Positions 27,519-38,121 of a DNA stretch of 64,000 nt are shown here, piece after piece (the stretch's first letter is position 1; every line of letters starts with the position of its first letter). Source of the stretch: Planctomycetaceae bacterium (GTDB lineage: Bacteria; Planctomycetota; Planctomycetia; Pirellulales; PNKZ01). Where the stretch lies: positions 42,979-106,978 of the forward strand of contig JAEUIN010000259.1 of the NCBI GenBank assembly GCA_016793115.1, given 5' to 3'. The translations under genes and the position numbers were made by a program. The notes below the pieces were generated by a model, which did not search any database, was not told where the DNA came from, and saw only the letters and a program-made list of their open reading frames with translations.

Positions 27519-28601
27519 CTATCGACTGAACCCCACGGAAACGCCGAACCCTTCCACACCGAGGTAACCGAGAGCGCTGCCGCCCGAATCGCTCCAAAGT
27601 TGCCCCTCGTAGGTGCCGCGCAGGAAGATGTCGCCGAAGCTCAGACGGCGCGACCATTCCATGCCGAGTTCCATTTCGAGGTTCATCAGCAATTCGTCGG
27701 CGTTATCGAAGTTGACGACGGGATTCGACGGAGGCGCGGGCAACGCATTGACGGCGGTGCGATGAATATCTTTGCTCGCAAAGATAAGCCCCGCCCGGCC
27801 GCCGCCCACCAGAGCCAGACTTGAGCGACCGATGGGGCGGCGTAACTGGGCTCCGATTATCGGGCCGACGCCTTCGAGTTTCCGATCCCAAGTGAGCGAC
27901 GAAGGGAATACACCGGAAATTACCCGGGCTTCGTAGTCCTGCCGAATCATCGCATAACGCAGGCCGCCGCTGATCAACAGTTGGGAACCTTGCAACTCGT
28001 GTCGCACCGTGCCTTCGAGATCGAGCGAACGCATTTCGATTCCCGAACGGACCGACAACACGTCGCCGGGGATGGTGGACAGAATCGCCGCCGGCAGGAC
28101 GACTGTGACCGCTTGAGCGCCGGGCAACGCCGTAGCACTAGTCACGAAATCGAAGGGGTTGAACCCTTGATTGTACTCCCAATAACGCGTTTGCACGCCG
28201 AAGCCGTTCGGCCCTCCGAAACCAAGCCAGGCGCGCGGCGCCGCCCGATAGTCCGATGAAAACGGCACCAGCGTCATCGTGCCGGTCGCAGGCTGAAGAA
28301 TATTGGCTTGAAACGACTCTTTGAGGTGCGGCTTCGCAAAGACGATCGACGTGCCGAAGTAGAGGCCCGTCCAGGGATTGATTGCTTCGGGCGACTGTCG
28401 CGCAACGGGCCGCCAAAGATCGCTCCAATTATTCCTGCGATCCGCTATTTCTTCCGCACTCGGCACCTGAGGCGCGGTTTCCAGTTCGGCGCTCACCGAC
28501 AGTGCGGGGGAATCAATTGGTTCACCGCGGACCCAAGCCGCCTGCAGCAGACAGCATCCGACGAGCCCGACTGCGATAGTCGACCAATGAGCAGTTCGCA
28601 T
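27519..28601 (-). CDS. Predicted outer-membrane beta-barrel protein
   Basis: 360 residues, Sec signal about 1-26. After a short helical stretch (about 40-75), the rest is made of alternating hydrophobic and polar residues with many Gly and aromatics, such as WLGFGGPNGFGVQTRYWEYN and LLISGGLRYAMIRQDYEARV. This is the pattern of transmembrane beta strands. The C terminus GVEGFGVSVGFSR is compatible with a barrel end. It resembles the planctomycete proteins compared to the Legionella Lpg1974 pore family, but I cannot confirm this. The gene is convergent with the sulfatase gene and divergent from the SUMF1-domain gene. Confidence 0.72.
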   Translation of the reverse strand: MRTAHWSTIAVGLVGCCLLQAAWVRGEPIDSPALSVSAELETAPQVPSAEEIADRRNNWSDLWRPVARQSPEAINPWTGLYFGTSIVFAKPHLKESFQANILQPATGTMTLVPFSSDYRAAPRAWLGFGGPNGFGVQTRYWEYNQGFNPFDFVTSATALPGAQAVTVVLPAAILSTIPGDVLSVRSGIEMRSLDLEGTVRHELQGSQLLISGGLRYAMIRQDYEARVISGVFPSSLTWDRKLEGVGPIIGAQLRRPIGRSSLALVGGGRAGLIFASKDIHRTAVNALPAPPSNPVVNFDNADELLMNLEMELGMEWSRRLSFGDIFLRGTYEGQLWSDSGGSALGYLGVEGFGVSVGFSR

Positions 28602-28955
28602 AGCGCACCCGGCGAAAGGTTGAAGCGTCTCGTCTTTTCGAACATCGGCCGCTCGTTGGTTTCATCGATTCCCATCGCGCTCCGGCGTGAGCATTCTTAC
28701 GCGCCTGGAGCGACCGGACAGGAATACGTGCGGCATGGTCACATCTACGCCGTTCATGGACTTTCCTGTCGCACGATACTGCCGGCATCTGCTCGGTGAC
28801 GGAGGCGTACGACATAACAGTCGCACGCCGATCGGCCGACGTTTGAATGAGAGTCGCCGACGTCAATTCTATTTTGTTGAGCGATATGCTTGCATCGAAG
28901 GTGTGGAAGCGGCCACCATCTACCCGTGACGCCTCGCCTCCGTGAGATAATCACT
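28602..28955. other. Divergent intergenic region
   Basis: 354 bases between the divergent beta-barrel and SUMF1-domain genes. Promoters for both should lie here. I see no clear operator, repeat or RNA structure in it. Confidence 0.5.
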
Positions 28956-30119
28956 ATGATTTCCCCCGTGCCGAATACTCATCCGCAAACAGCCGCTTGG
29001 CTTCGAAAGACGAAAGCCAAGCAACCGTCTAAGATGCCGCCGGCGGCAATCCTCCGCGCGGCGACGATCGTCGCGAGCCTTTTTCGATTCGCAGACGCAG
29101 ACGCTGCGATGCAAGCTGCCGAGCCTGCAAAGGGCGCGACGAAACAGATCGATCTGGGCGGCGGCACGACCTTGGAAGTGATCTACCTTCCTCCCGGCGA
29201 CTTCCTGATGGGGAGCACACCGGAAGAACGGGCTTGGGCGACCGGAATTGAAGGGGGCGCCACTCCTGGGACGACGCGGGAAAAGCCGGAAGGCGATCCG
29301 CGATCGACGAGAATCAAGAACGGCCTTTGGATGGGACGAACGGAAGTCAGCGTCGGCCAATTCCGACGCTTCACCGAGGAAAGCGGCTATGTCAGCGATG
29401 CCGAGAAGCACGGCGGAGAAACCCAATGCTTTGACCCCGCATGGAATGGTTATCGCCTGACCACAAAAGTGGTCCATCCTTGGAAATCGATGGCGGGTAA
29501 GAGCTGGCGCGACCCGAATTTTAACTTTCCGATGCGCGAAGACTTTCCCGTGGTCTGCGTGAGTTGGAACGACGGACGGGCGTTTTGCGCATGGCTTACG
29601 AAACGAGAACGCGACGCAGGCCGACTACCCGACGGCTGGGAGTACCGATTGCCGAGCGAAGCCGAGTGGGAATACGGTTGCCGCGGAGGTCGCGAGCGTG
29701 CGATTTTCTGGTGGGGAGACGAGTTCGAGGAAGGTGAAGGAAGACTGAACATCTCAGCGATCGACTTTCTGCCCGGCCGGAGAAAAACGTGGCCGTTGGC
29801 AAAGGCCCCGTGGAGCGACGGCTTTGCGTTCGTTTCGCCGGTCGATCACTACGGCGAACGGGGACGTAACGGCTTTGGATTGGCCGACATGTGCGGCGGC
29901 GTGTGGGAAATCGTGTTGGATCACTTCGACCCGCAGGGGGCGCATGAAGAACCGTTTTTCGTGACCAAGGACCGGCGCCCGGCGTGCCGCGGCGGCAATT
30001 ATTTTGACGTCCCCGGCAACGCACGCTGTGCCGTTCGGCTCGGTCTGCGCGGTCCCGGCTACTCCGATTCGCGCGACGGTTTCCGCATCTGCCTAGGACG
30101 GCATGTAGCAGTACCGTAA
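28956..30119 (+). CDS. SUMF1-domain protein lacking FGE catalytic cysteines
   Basis: 387 residues from the ATG at 28956; an alternative ATG at 29034 would place a possible export signal nearer the N terminus. The SUMF1/FGE-like domain covers about 65-385, with VIYLPPGDFLMGS, a central WEYRLPSEAEWEYGCRGG and a GLADMCGGVWEIV segment, all typical. In true formylglycine-generating enzymes the motif after RGGS has two catalytic cysteines five residues apart. Here the segment reads RGGNYFDVPGNARCAVRLG, so both positions are non-Cys. It is unlikely to make formylglycine by the known copper/cysteine route. The fold is reused for other oxidations and for binding. A sulfatase gene ends about 1.6 kb before it. 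Confidence 0.85.
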   Translation: MISPVPNTHPQTAAWLRKTKAKQPSKMPPAAILRAATIVASLFRFADADAAMQAAEPAKGATKQIDLGGGTTLEVIYLPPGDFLMGSTPEERAWATGIEGGATPGTTREKPEGDPRSTRIKNGLWMGRTEVSVGQFRRFTEESGYVSDAEKHGGETQCFDPAWNGYRLTTKVVHPWKSMAGKSWRDPNFNFPMREDFPVVCVSWNDGRAFCAWLTKRERDAGRLPDGWEYRLPSEAEWEYGCRGGRERAIFWWGDEFEEGEGRLNISAIDFLPGRRKTWPLAKAPWSDGFAFVSPVDHYGERGRNGFGLADMCGGVWEIVLDHFDPQGAHEEPFFVTKDRRPACRGGNYFDVPGNARCAVRLGLRGPGYSDSRDGFRICLGRHVAVP

Positions 30120-30130
30120 GCGCTGCCGCG

Positions 30131-31534
30131 CTAGGCCAGAATCCCGGCGACGACTTGGCCGGCGACGTCGGTCAGCCGGTAATCGCGACCCTGCGAGCGG
30201 TAGGTCAGCCGCGTGTGGTCGAGGCCGAGTTGATGGAGCAGCGTGGCGTTCAGGTCGTGCACGTGCACCCCGTCGCGCACCACGTTGAACGAGAAATCGT
30301 CCGTCGCGCCGAATTGCAAGCCCGGCCGAATGCCGCCGCCGGCGAGCCACATGGTGAAACACCGGCCGTGATGATCGCGACCGTGGTTCGTCGGTTCCAG
30401 CTTGCCTTGCGAATAAACGGTGCGTCCGAACTCGCCGCCCCACACCACGAGCGTTTCCTCGAGCAAACCGCGCTGTTTGAGATCTCGCACCAACGCGGCG
30501 GCCGCACGATCGACGTCGCCGCATTGCAGCCGCAGATCGCTCGGCAAGTTGTAATGCTGATCCCAGCCGCGATGGTAGAGTTGAATGAACCGCACGCCTC
30601 GTTCCGCCATGCGTCGGGCCAATAGGCAATTGGCCGCGAACGTCCCCGGCGTGCGCGACTGGGGCCCGTACGCTTCGAACGTCGCCGCGCTCTCGTCGCG
30701 CAGTTCGACCAAGTCGGGCACCGACGTTTGCATCCGAAACGCCATCTCATACTGGGCGATCCGCGTCTCGATCTCCGGATCGTGTTCGACTGCGAATCGC
30801 TTCTCGTTCAGCGCCGCGACCACGTCGAGCTGATCGCGGCGCGTCGCCGCGCTCAGGCCCGGGGGATTGGAAAGATATAGCACCGGATCGCCGCTCCTGC
30901 GGAGCGCGACCCCCTGATGGCTCGACGGCAAAAAGCCGGAGCCCCAGAGCCGCGCGTAGAGCGGATCGGCCGGGCGAGCCGCGCTGCCGCGAGAAACCAT
31001 GACCACGAAGTCCGGCAAGTCGCGATTGGCGCTGCCGAGTCCGTAGCTGAGCCACGCCCCGAAACTGGGACGGCCCGGCTGCTGATGGCCGGTCTGCAAA
31101 TACGTGACGGCCGGATCGTGGTTGATCGCCTCGGTGTGCAGCGAACGCACGATGCAAAGTTCGTCGGCGACGGCGGCCGTCTGCGGCAGCAACTCGCTGA
31201 CCCACGCCCCCGACCCGCCGTGCTGCGCGAAGCGAAACAGCGACGATGCGATCGGCAGCGTCTTTTGACCGCTCGTCATGCCGGTCAGCCGCTGATCGCC
31301 TCTCACGGAAGCCGGAAGTTCCTCGCCGTGCAGCTGCTTGAGATTCGGCTTGTGATCGAATAGATCGAGCTGCGACGGCCCGCCGTGCATGAACAGATAG
31401 ATGATTCGCTTGGCCCGCGGCGCAAAATGCGGCGCCGCGTTCGCCCCGCCGCAAAGCGAGGCCAATGCCATCCCGCCCAGCCCGAGGCCGGTTCGAGAAA
31501 GAAACGTGCGACGATTCAGCCGGTCCGCGGTCAT
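30131..31534 (-). CDS. DUF1501 protein, Tat-exported
   Basis: 467 residues with a twin-arginine-type signal [15 protein letters not shown] (from residue 7). The metal-site motif [10 protein letters not shown] is at 51-60. WGGEFGRT, then a long insert to GRDHHGRCF, and [15 protein letters not shown] complete the family pattern; the usual HDLHAT has Asn in place of the second His. It is the third gene of a minus-strand operon: its ATG overlaps the stop codon of the PSCyt/DUF1553 gene by four bases, so the two are translationally coupled. A periplasmic hydrolase role is inferred from superfamily membership. It converges on the SUMF1-domain gene, 11 bases away. Confidence 0.93.
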   Translation of the reverse strand: MTADRLNRRTFLSRTGLGLGGMALASLCGGANAAPHFAPRAKRIIYLFMHGGPSQLDLFDHKPNLKQLHGEELPASVRGDQRLTGMTSGQKTLPIASSLFRFAQHGGSGAWVSELLPQTAAVADELCIVRSLHTEAINHDPAVTYLQTGHQQPGRPSFGAWLSYGLGSANRDLPDFVVMVSRGSAARPADPLYARLWGSGFLPSSHQGVALRRSGDPVLYLSNPPGLSAATRRDQLDVVAALNEKRFAVEHDPEIETRIAQYEMAFRMQTSVPDLVELRDESAATFEAYGPQSRTPGTFAANCLLARRMAERGVRFIQLYHRGWDQHYNLPSDLRLQCGDVDRAAAALVRDLKQRGLLEETLVVWGGEFGRTVYSQGKLEPTNHGRDHHGRCFTMWLAGGGIRPGLQFGATDDFSFNVVRDGVHVHDLNATLLHQLGLDHTRLTYRSQGRDYRLTDVAGQVVAGILA

Positions 31535-34500
31535 CGTTTCGTCACAACCTCGTCAAGATTGAGCAGCGTATGCGCTACGACGGTCCAGGCCGCAAGTTCG
31601 CACGCATCGCGTTCGCCGTGTTTGCCGTCCCCCGCGGCCGGCAATTCCGCCGCGCCTGCCGGATCGGCCGCGAATCGCTCGCGTGAGCGCGCAAGCAACC
31701 CGGCGAGCAGTTGCGCCTCGTCCGCTTCCAATTCCCGCAGCAGAACACGTCGCCCCAAGCCGCTGAGTCGAGCCGCGTCGTCGCCGGCCGACGCGAGCGC
31801 GCTGCGCGCCAACTCGCGCGCCGCCTCGACGAACGTCGGATCGTTCAACAGCACGAGCGCTTGTAGCGGCGTGTTGGTGCGCGCTCGCCGCAGCGTGCAC
31901 TTCTCCCGCGTCGGGCCGTCGAACACGAGCAGTGCAGGGGGCGGCGCTTGCCGCTTCACATACGTGTAGAGTCCGCGCCGGCGCAGACCGTCCCCGGTGT
32001 CGGGTAGATACGTCTCTTCGCCGTTATAAGAAACCGCTTCCCACAGCCCCGGCGGCTGATAAGGCTTCGCACTCGGGCCGCCGATTTTGCGAACCAGCAT
32101 GCCGGAGAGGTCGAGAGCTTGATCACGGAGCATTTCGGCGGAAAGCCGGCCGGAAGGGCCGCGCGCGAGCAACCGGTTGTCGGGATCGTTCTCAACGCGC
32201 ACGGCCGACTGCTGCCGATAAGTCCGCGATGTGACGATTAAGCGGAGCATCCCCTTCATGTCCCAGCCGCCTTCGCGAAACCTCCGCGCCAGCCAATCGA
32301 GCAATTCCGGATGCGTCGGCGGTTCCCCTTGCGAGCCGAAGTCGTCGACCGTGCGGACCAGCCCCTCGCCGAAGCAATGTTGCCACAATCGATTCACCGC
32401 GACGCGCGGCGTGAGCGAGTTTTCGGGCGACACGAGCCAGCGCGCCAGCCCCCATCGGTTGCGCGGTGCGCCGGTCGGCCAGGGCGCCACGGCCTCCGGA
32501 ACGTCGGGGCCGACGAGCTCGCCCGGTCGATCGTATTGGCCGCGCTCGAGCACGTGCGTCGGCCTCGGCTGCTCCATTTCCTGCATCACGAGCGCCGTCG
32601 GCACCGCGGCCCGCAGCGTCGCTTCGGCGCGCGCGGCAGACGTCATGCGAAGTCGCGCCCGTCGAGTCTCGGCGTCGCCGAAGTGTTCTAAATAATCGTC
32701 GAGCAAGCGATCCGAATCGGCGGCCGCGCGCTTCGCGGCCGGCGTCTCCACGATGCCCCGCAATCGCTCCCCGCGATGCCATTCGGCGACGGCGGGCGGG
32801 GCGAGCTTTTCGGGAACGATTCGCAACTCATCGATCCGACCATAGAACCCGAGCCCGGAATCGCGACGTCCGACTCTGAGCGGCTCGTCGTTCGCGAGCG
32901 TGCCGTCGAGCGTGTCGCGCCGTACCTCGAGCGTCGTCGGCCGACCGTCGAAGTAAACGTGCAGTCCCTTGGCCCGCCGCGAACCGTCATAGGAGATCGT
33001 CACCTGATGCCACATCTTCGCGGTCAGGGCTTCGACCGTGGAAACTTCGATCGCGCCGTCGCTCCAGCGATGCACGAGATTCACTTGCAAGCGTCCCTTT
33101 TGCCACACGGCTTCCAAGCCGCGGCGATCTCCGTCCGGTTCGATCCACGAGAGCGGACACCCGAGCGAACCTTCGGCCTGAAGCCAAAACCCGATCGTCC
33201 AGGGGCGATCCGGCTCGAATTGCGGCACGTCGAATTCAACGTGACGCGTGGCGTCGAACTCGGCGGCCTGTCCGCGGATGCCGGCTTCAAACACTTGCGG
33301 CGTCCCCACCGCTCGCCGCGACGGAGCAAGCGAACCGTCGAACGATTCGTGGAAGACGGCGTTCGCCGGCGGCGCGGGGAGCGTGGCCGAGGCCTCGCGT
33401 TCCCATTCGGCGAGTCGCGCAGTCAGCCCCTTGCGCAACACGGCAAAAGCCGCGGCGGCCGACTTGCTTTCCGCCGCAGCCGCCTGCAGCGCCTTCTCCT
33501 GCTCGGGCGACGGAACAGCAACGAGCGGCGGCGGATCATCGGCTCGAATCAGGCCCTGTTCCGGCACGTTGTTGAAAAACGCGAAGAGTTCGTAGAACTC
33601 GCGCTGCGAAATCGGATCGAACTTATGGTCGTGACATTGCGCACAGCCGACCGTGAGTCCGAGCCAAGTCGTCATCGTGGTGTGAACACGGTCGACGACG
33701 TACTCGACGCGGAACTCTTCGTCGATGATGCCGCTTTCGTTGTTCGTCATGTGGTTGCGGTTGAAGCCGGTCGCGATCCGCTGCGGCAACGTCGCTTCCG
33801 GCAGCAAATCGCCGGCGAGTTGTTCGACCGTGAAGCGGTCGTACGGCATGTTGGAATTGAAAGCGTCGATCACCCAATCGCGCCACAGCCACATCTGCCG
33901 CGGCTTGTCGCCGAAGTAGCCGTTGGTGTCGGCATAGCGGGCCGCATCAAGCCAGCCGACGGCCAAGTGTTCGCCGAAGTGCGGCGAAGCCAGTAATCGA
34001 TCGACGGCCTGCTCATAGGGGAGCGCGAGAAGTTCCGGCGGCGGCGGCAAGCCGGTGAGATCGAGCGACACCCGCCGCAACAACGTCGTCCGCTCGGCTT
34101 CCGGCGCGAGCGCAAGCCCCTTTTCGCGCAGCCGGGCCGCGACGAAGCGATCGATCGGATTCGCAAACTCACTGTTCCCGTCCGCGCCCGCCCGCTCCGA
34201 CGGGATATCGCCACGCAGCGGTTCAAAGGCCCAATGCCGCTCATAAGCCGCGCCTTGCTCGATCCAGCGCTTGATGAGTTCTCGCTGCGCGGCGGTGAGT
34301 CGCGGCTTGTGCGAATCGGCCGGCGGCATCGCCGTGTCCGGGTCGTCGGCGGTGATTCGTCGCCACAATTCCGACCGCGCCGGATCACCGGGCACGACGG
34401 CTTGCGAGCCGTCGCGGACTTCGGTCGCTCCCGCGAACGTATCGAGACGCAGGCCGGCCGCACGATGCTTCGGATCAAAGCCGTGGCAGGCCAGACAACT

Positions 34501-34608
34501 CTCCGAAAGGATCGGCCGGATTTGCCGGTTGAACGACACGGAGTCGTCGGCCTGTGCGAACGACGCCGACACGCAACAAGCGACGAAAATCCCGATCGAC
34601 AGTTTCAT
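31531..34608 (-). CDS. PSCyt1-DUF1549-DUF1553 protein with central LamG-like domain
   Basis: 1025 residues. The ATG at 34608 begins a Sec signal (1-20); a longer frame would overlap the upstream gene. The heme motif is CLACH (38-42), and the distal part of PSCyt1 ends near 120. DUF1549 (about 150-350) contains the second motif CAQCH (about 321-325) followed by [13 protein letters not shown]. Between DUF1549 and DUF1553 lies a concanavalin-type LamG-like domain (about 414-615), with FHESFDGSL at its start, [12 protein letters not shown], and [11 protein letters not shown] at its end. DUF1553 takes about 705-1020 and is not interrupted. It sits between two DUF1501 genes: 46 bases after one and overlapping the other by 4 bases. 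Confidence 0.93.
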   Translation of the reverse strand: MKLSIGIFVACCVSASFAQADDSVSFNRQIRPILSESCLACHGFDPKHRAAGLRLDTFAGATEVRDGSQAVVPGDPARSELWRRITADDPDTAMPPADSHKPRLTAAQRELIKRWIEQGAAYERHWAFEPLRGDIPSERAGADGNSEFANPIDRFVAARLREKGLALAPEAERTTLLRRVSLDLTGLPPPPELLALPYEQAVDRLLASPHFGEHLAVGWLDAARYADTNGYFGDKPRQMWLWRDWVIDAFNSNMPYDRFTVEQLAGDLLPEATLPQRIATGFNRNHMTNNESGIIDEEFRVEYVVDRVHTTMTTWLGLTVGCAQCHDHKFDPISQREFYELFAFFNNVPEQGLIRADDPPPLVAVPSPEQEKALQAAAAESKSAAAAFAVLRKGLTARLAEWEREASATLPAPPANAVFHESFDGSLAPSRRAVGTPQVFEAGIRGQAAEFDATRHVEFDVPQFEPDRPWTIGFWLQAEGSLGCPLSWIEPDGDRRGLEAVWQKGRLQVNLVHRWSDGAIEVSTVEALTAKMWHQVTISYDGSRRAKGLHVYFDGRPTTLEVRRDTLDGTLANDEPLRVGRRDSGLGFYGRIDELRIVPEKLAPPAVAEWHRGERLRGIVETPAAKRAAADSDRLLDDYLEHFGDAETRRARLRMTSAARAEATLRAAVPTALVMQEMEQPRPTHVLERGQYDRPGELVGPDVPEAVAPWPTGAPRNRWGLARWLVSPENSLTPRVAVNRLWQHCFGEGLVRTVDDFGSQGEPPTHPELLDWLARRFREGGWDMKGMLRLIVTSRTYRQQSAVRVENDPDNRLLARGPSGRLSAEMLRDQALDLSGMLVRKIGGPSAKPYQPPGLWEAVSYNGEETYLPDTGDGLRRRGLYTYVKRQAPPPALLVFDGPTREKCTLRRARTNTPLQALVLLNDPTFVEAARELARSALASAGDDAARLSGLGRRVLLRELEADEAQLLAGLLARSRERFAADPAGAAELPAAGDGKHGERDACELAAWTVVAHTLLNLDEVVTKR

Positions 34609-34654
34609 AGAGTTTTCGTCGTCGATGGGCGGCGGATCCCGGCGGCGACTCGCG

Positions 34655-36019
34655 TCACAATAACTCCGCGATCGGCCGCGCTTGGTTGTCGACCAAGTAT
34701 TGCGGCCTGCCGTGCAGGTCGTTGATCGTCGTCTGGGCGGCGTCGATGCCAAGCTGATGATAGAGCGTGGCGAACACTTCGGCGAACGAAATGGGCCGAT
34801 CGGCCGCCTCGCCTGCCAGCCGGTCGGTCGCACCGATCACCTGGCCGGTTCGCAAGCCGCCGCCGGCGAGCATGGCGCAAGAAACATTCGGCCAGTGGTC
34901 GCGGCCGCCGTTGGCGTTGATCTTCGGCGTCCGGCCGAACTCGCCCCACACGATCACCGTGGTGTCTTTATCGAGCCCGCGCTCGCGCAGATCGTCGAGC
35001 AAAGCACTGACGCCTTGATCGAGCATCGGCATGTGGTGCCGCGAGTTTTCGAACGTCGTACCGTGGGGCTTGCCGTGCCAATCCCAGCGGCCGTAAGCCA
35101 ACGTGACGACGCGAGCCCCGGCCTCAATTAAGCGACGCGCCGTGAGGAAATACGGATTCCAAAGCGGGCCGGCGTCGCCGTAACCGGCCGGCTCGAGCGA
35201 ACCATAGCCGTAGCGGTCGCGAGTCTTCCGGTCTTCACGCTCTAAGTCGAGCGCTTCCGCCAGTTTGCTCGACGTGAGGATACCGAACGCCTGACGTTGA
35301 AAGTCGTCGAGTCCCGCCATCAGGCCTGCGGCGTCGGCGTCGCGGCGGAAGCGATCGAACTGCGCAAGCAAGCCGCGCCGCTCGTCGAGCCGATCGATCG
35401 TCACGCCGTTGAGCGACATATCGGACAGACCGTCGCCGTCGGTGCGGAAAGGCGAATGGCCGACGCCCAAAAAGCCCGGTCGTCCCGGGTCGGACCAGCC
35501 GGCGCCTTTCATCTTGGGGATCAAACTCGCAAACGGCGGGACCGCCGGATCGGCAGGCCCTTGCAGTTTCGAGACGACCGAACCAAGAGCCGGCCAGCCG
35601 CCTTGCGGTTGCTGGGCGTTGGTCCGCCCCGTGAGGCACTGAAAACCGGCGTGACGTCCTTCGCTGCCGACGATCGAGCGCAAGATCGCCAAGCGATCGG
35701 TCCGCTGCGCCAACTGCGGCAGCAGTTCGCAAATCTCGATGCCGGGTACGTTCGTCGCGATCGGATTGAACTCGCCGCGCACTTCGACCGGAGCATCGGG
35801 CTTCAGATCGACGAGATCCTGGTGCGGCGGCCCGCCCGAGAGGAAGATCATGATCAGCGATTTATTCGACGGCCGCCTGCCGGCGAGAGCTTCAGCTCGC
35901 AACAGTTGCGACAGCGACAACCCGCCCAAACCAAGCCCGCCGATTTTCAAAAACTCGCGGCGTGAAACTCCGTCGCAGTGCGGTACGCCGCGATCGGTCG
36001 AACAACGCACGGAAAGCAT
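34655..36019 (-). CDS. DUF1501 protein, divergent subfamily
   Basis: 454 residues. GGAAGGA lies at good spacing before the ATG at 36019. Tat-like signal [18 protein letters not shown] begins at 19. Metal-site motif [10 protein letters not shown] (62-71) differs from the GGPS(H/Q)LDxFD of the other five members, with Pro in place of the Ser/Thr. [21 protein letters not shown] is compact, and the C terminus, with [26 protein letters not shown], is also distinct. It therefore represents another branch of the family, perhaps with a different substrate. It is the first gene of a DUF1501-DUF1553-DUF1501 operon. Confidence 0.92.
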   Translation of the reverse strand: MLSVRCSTDRGVPHCDGVSRREFLKIGGLGLGGLSLSQLLRAEALAGRRPSNKSLIMIFLSGGPPHQDLVDLKPDAPVEVRGEFNPIATNVPGIEICELLPQLAQRTDRLAILRSIVGSEGRHAGFQCLTGRTNAQQPQGGWPALGSVVSKLQGPADPAVPPFASLIPKMKGAGWSDPGRPGFLGVGHSPFRTDGDGLSDMSLNGVTIDRLDERRGLLAQFDRFRRDADAAGLMAGLDDFQRQAFGILTSSKLAEALDLEREDRKTRDRYGYGSLEPAGYGDAGPLWNPYFLTARRLIEAGARVVTLAYGRWDWHGKPHGTTFENSRHHMPMLDQGVSALLDDLRERGLDKDTTVIVWGEFGRTPKINANGGRDHWPNVSCAMLAGGGLRTGQVIGATDRLAGEAADRPISFAEVFATLYHQLGIDAAQTTINDLHGRPQYLVDNQARPIAELL

Positions 36020-36332
36020 GGGCGAGATCCTTCCAAAGCGGATTGAGGACCAAGAGGCGGGGCGGCGGGGCGGGCGGGATTGAAGCGGCGGCCGAAACCG
36101 ATCAGCTACTTTTGATACGTTGTCGTGCGGTCGATTGCAAGAGCGTTGGCCTAAACTCGTTCCACGCCGCGAATTGCTTTAGCGCGGAAACCACCGACCG
36201 ACGAGTTCGGAGCCGGTTATCGTGGCTTTGCCGACAAAGAGAAGAGAGAGGCCTGCCCCACGAACGAGGTCGGGCGGCACGAGGTGATCATTGAATTCGT
36301 CTTCCCGCCGGGAACGCTCGAGCGAGGCTTGC
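36020..36332. other. Intergenic region
   Basis: 313 bases between the DUF1501 start and the TPR stop codon, both genes on the minus strand. It should hold the promoter of the DUF1501-DUF1553-DUF1501 operon. No gene, repeat or clear terminator hairpin is evident. Confidence 0.5.
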
Positions 36333-37637
36333 TCACTTGGCGCCGGCCTTCTCGTGATACGGTTTTCCGGATTGATAGAGTTCGAGGCGTTCTTGAAACT
36401 CGGCTTTCAACTCCTGACCGGCCGCCTGAACGGCTTGTCGTTGATACTTCACGGCAAGATCGAACTTTCCATCTTCGGCGTAGGCGGCCGCCAGTGCGAC
36501 GATGTTGCTGGTGCGCTTCCACTGATTGAGTTCGCAAGCCTTCAGCGCATACTTCACGGCTTCTGCGCCGTTTCGCGACTTTGCATCCGGGGCCGTCGCC
36601 AACGTCAGAGCTAAGTTGCTATAAGCCGCGGCGAACTGCGGATCGATGTCCACGGCGGAACGATAATCCGCCTCGGCTGCCGCGTGGCGGCCCAGTTCTC
36701 GGTAACTGTTGCCGCGATTATATAACGCAATCGCATACCGCGGCGCGAGGGCGATGGCCTGATCGTAATCGGCCACGGCTTTCGAATACTCGCCCTTGTT
36801 CTGCAGGGCGTTGCCGCGGTTGATGTAGGCGTCCACATACTTGGGATTCAGCTTCAACGCAGCCGTATACTCCGCGATCGCCTTGTCGGGCTTTCCGAGT
36901 TCATCCCAAATCCAACCGCGATAGAAGTACGCGGTCACGTTCTTGGGATCGAGTTTCAGCGACTCGTCGTAATCCGCCAACGCCTTCTCATAGTCGCCTT
37001 GAAAGCGCCACACGTCGCCGCGATCGCTGTAAACGTCGGCATTCTCGGGTTTGCGTCGCAACGCTTCGTCGTAATCGGCGATGGCCGCGTCATATTCCTT
37101 CTTGGCCCGTCGGCAGGAGCCGCGGTTGCGCACCGCGTCGGCATTCTGCGGATCGAGTTGCAAGACTCGGTCGAAATCGGCGATCGCTTCGTCGTATTTA
37201 CCAAGTCGATACCATGCCGTGCCGCGACAGTTGTACGATTGCGGGTCGTTGGGCGCTAGGCGAACTCCCGTTTGAAAATCCTGCATGGCTTTATCGAGCT
37301 TATCTTGCGACATCAACAGCAAGCCGCGCATCTGGTAGAGCCCGGCGTTTTCCGGCTCCAACTTGATCCATTCGTCGAGCAACGGCGTATCTCCGGCGAC
37401 GTCTTGTCCGGAAACCCATCCTTGCTTACCGGCGTAAGTCACCCAAAGCCAATCGCCGTTGATGTCCTCCACTTTCAATTCCGTGCCGGAGGGAACCGTC
37501 GCGACCGCTTGAGCTTCGACGCGCAGTGCGGTGTTGCGAACGGCGCGAACGACATCGCCGATTTCAACGGAAAGTCCGACGCTTGTCCCTAGTATGAGCA
37601 AGGCGATCGAGATCACTCCGCGCGTAACGCTTTTCAT
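36333..37637 (-). CDS. Exported SH3b-TPR protein
   Basis: 434 residues, Sec signal about 1-24. A bacterial SH3 domain (about 26-80) ends in WLWVTYAGKQGWVSGQDV, the usual pattern. It is followed by about eight TPR units (about 95-425), for example NCRGTAWYRLGKYDEAIADF and YINRGNALQNKGEYSKAVAD, with 34-residue spacing. TPR arrays bind proteins and SH3b domains often bind peptidoglycan or peptides, so a periplasmic scaffold or assembly role is plausible; no enzyme is seen. The start has GGAGGGG immediately before it. A sequence element shared with the hppA leader lies 15-39 bases upstream of the ATG. Confidence 0.88.
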   Translation of the reverse strand: MKSVTRGVISIALLILGTSVGLSVEIGDVVRAVRNTALRVEAQAVATVPSGTELKVEDINGDWLWVTYAGKQGWVSGQDVAGDTPLLDEWIKLEPENAGLYQMRGLLLMSQDKLDKAMQDFQTGVRLAPNDPQSYNCRGTAWYRLGKYDEAIADFDRVLQLDPQNADAVRNRGSCRRAKKEYDAAIADYDEALRRKPENADVYSDRGDVWRFQGDYEKALADYDESLKLDPKNVTAYFYRGWIWDELGKPDKAIAEYTAALKLNPKYVDAYINRGNALQNKGEYSKAVADYDQAIALAPRYAIALYNRGNSYRELGRHAAAEADYRSAVDIDPQFAAAYSNLALTLATAPDAKSRNGAEAVKYALKACELNQWKRTSNIVALAAAYAEDGKFDLAVKYQRQAVQAAGQELKAEFQERLELYQSGKPYHEKAGAK

Positions 37638-37651
37638 CTCGCCCCTCCGAT

Positions 37652-37676
37652 ATCGGTGACTTAATGATTCGCAAAG
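37652..37676 (-). promoter_or_regulatory. Shared leader/promoter element, copy 2 (TPR gene)
   Basis: Contains TGACTTNNTGATTCGCAAAG preceded by ATCGG, as at 4775-4801. Here it ends only 15 bases before the ATG, with the palindrome CCGATATCGG and the ribosome-binding site GGAGGGG between. The position favours a role in the mRNA leader rather than a plain promoter for this copy. Confidence 0.45.
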
Positions 37677-37824
37677 CTCGTACGGCCGGCGGCAATCGGA
37701 GCTTCATCGGGCAATACGCGGAATGCCGGCCGTTGAAGTACCGTTGATCCATCAATTTCCGGCGGATCATGACAATCTCTCGGATGCGATCCGCCGGGAT
37801 CGAACTTACCCGCGTGAAGGAACG

Positions 37825-38121
37825 CTATTCGCGATCGCGCGCGTCGATGACGACGACCAGAAACTTACCCCGTTTGGTCTTGAGCGTCAGCTTCGCGACA
37901 TCGCCGGAATCGATCGCATCGAGCGTGGCGGGCTTGCCGTTGTGCGTAATGCGCGCCTCGGGGTCGACGTCGAATTGCTCGATGTCGCCGGACTCGTCTT
38001 GGATGCCGATCTGCCAAACCCCGACGGTTGTGACTTTCCCGTGATGCGTTACGGCCGCCTGAATCGGCGAAGTCGCCAAGCAAAGGATCGCGGAAATCAA
38101 GAATATGAGAATGTGGTTCAT
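37825..38121 (-). CDS. Small exported hypothetical protein
   Basis: 98 residues. The ATG at 38121 has GGGAGG upstream and begins a Sec signal (about 1-22). The mature part, about 76 residues, is predicted all-beta, with VTHHGKVTTVGVWQIGIQDE and a Lys-rich end. A short OB-like or SH3-like beta-barrel fits. No Cys is present in the mature part. I do not recognise a family. Confidence 0.7.
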   Translation of the reverse strand: MNHILIFLISAILCLATSPIQAAVTHHGKVTTVGVWQIGIQDESGDIEQFDVDPEARITHNGKPATLDAIDSGDVAKLTLKTKRGKFLVVVIDARDRE

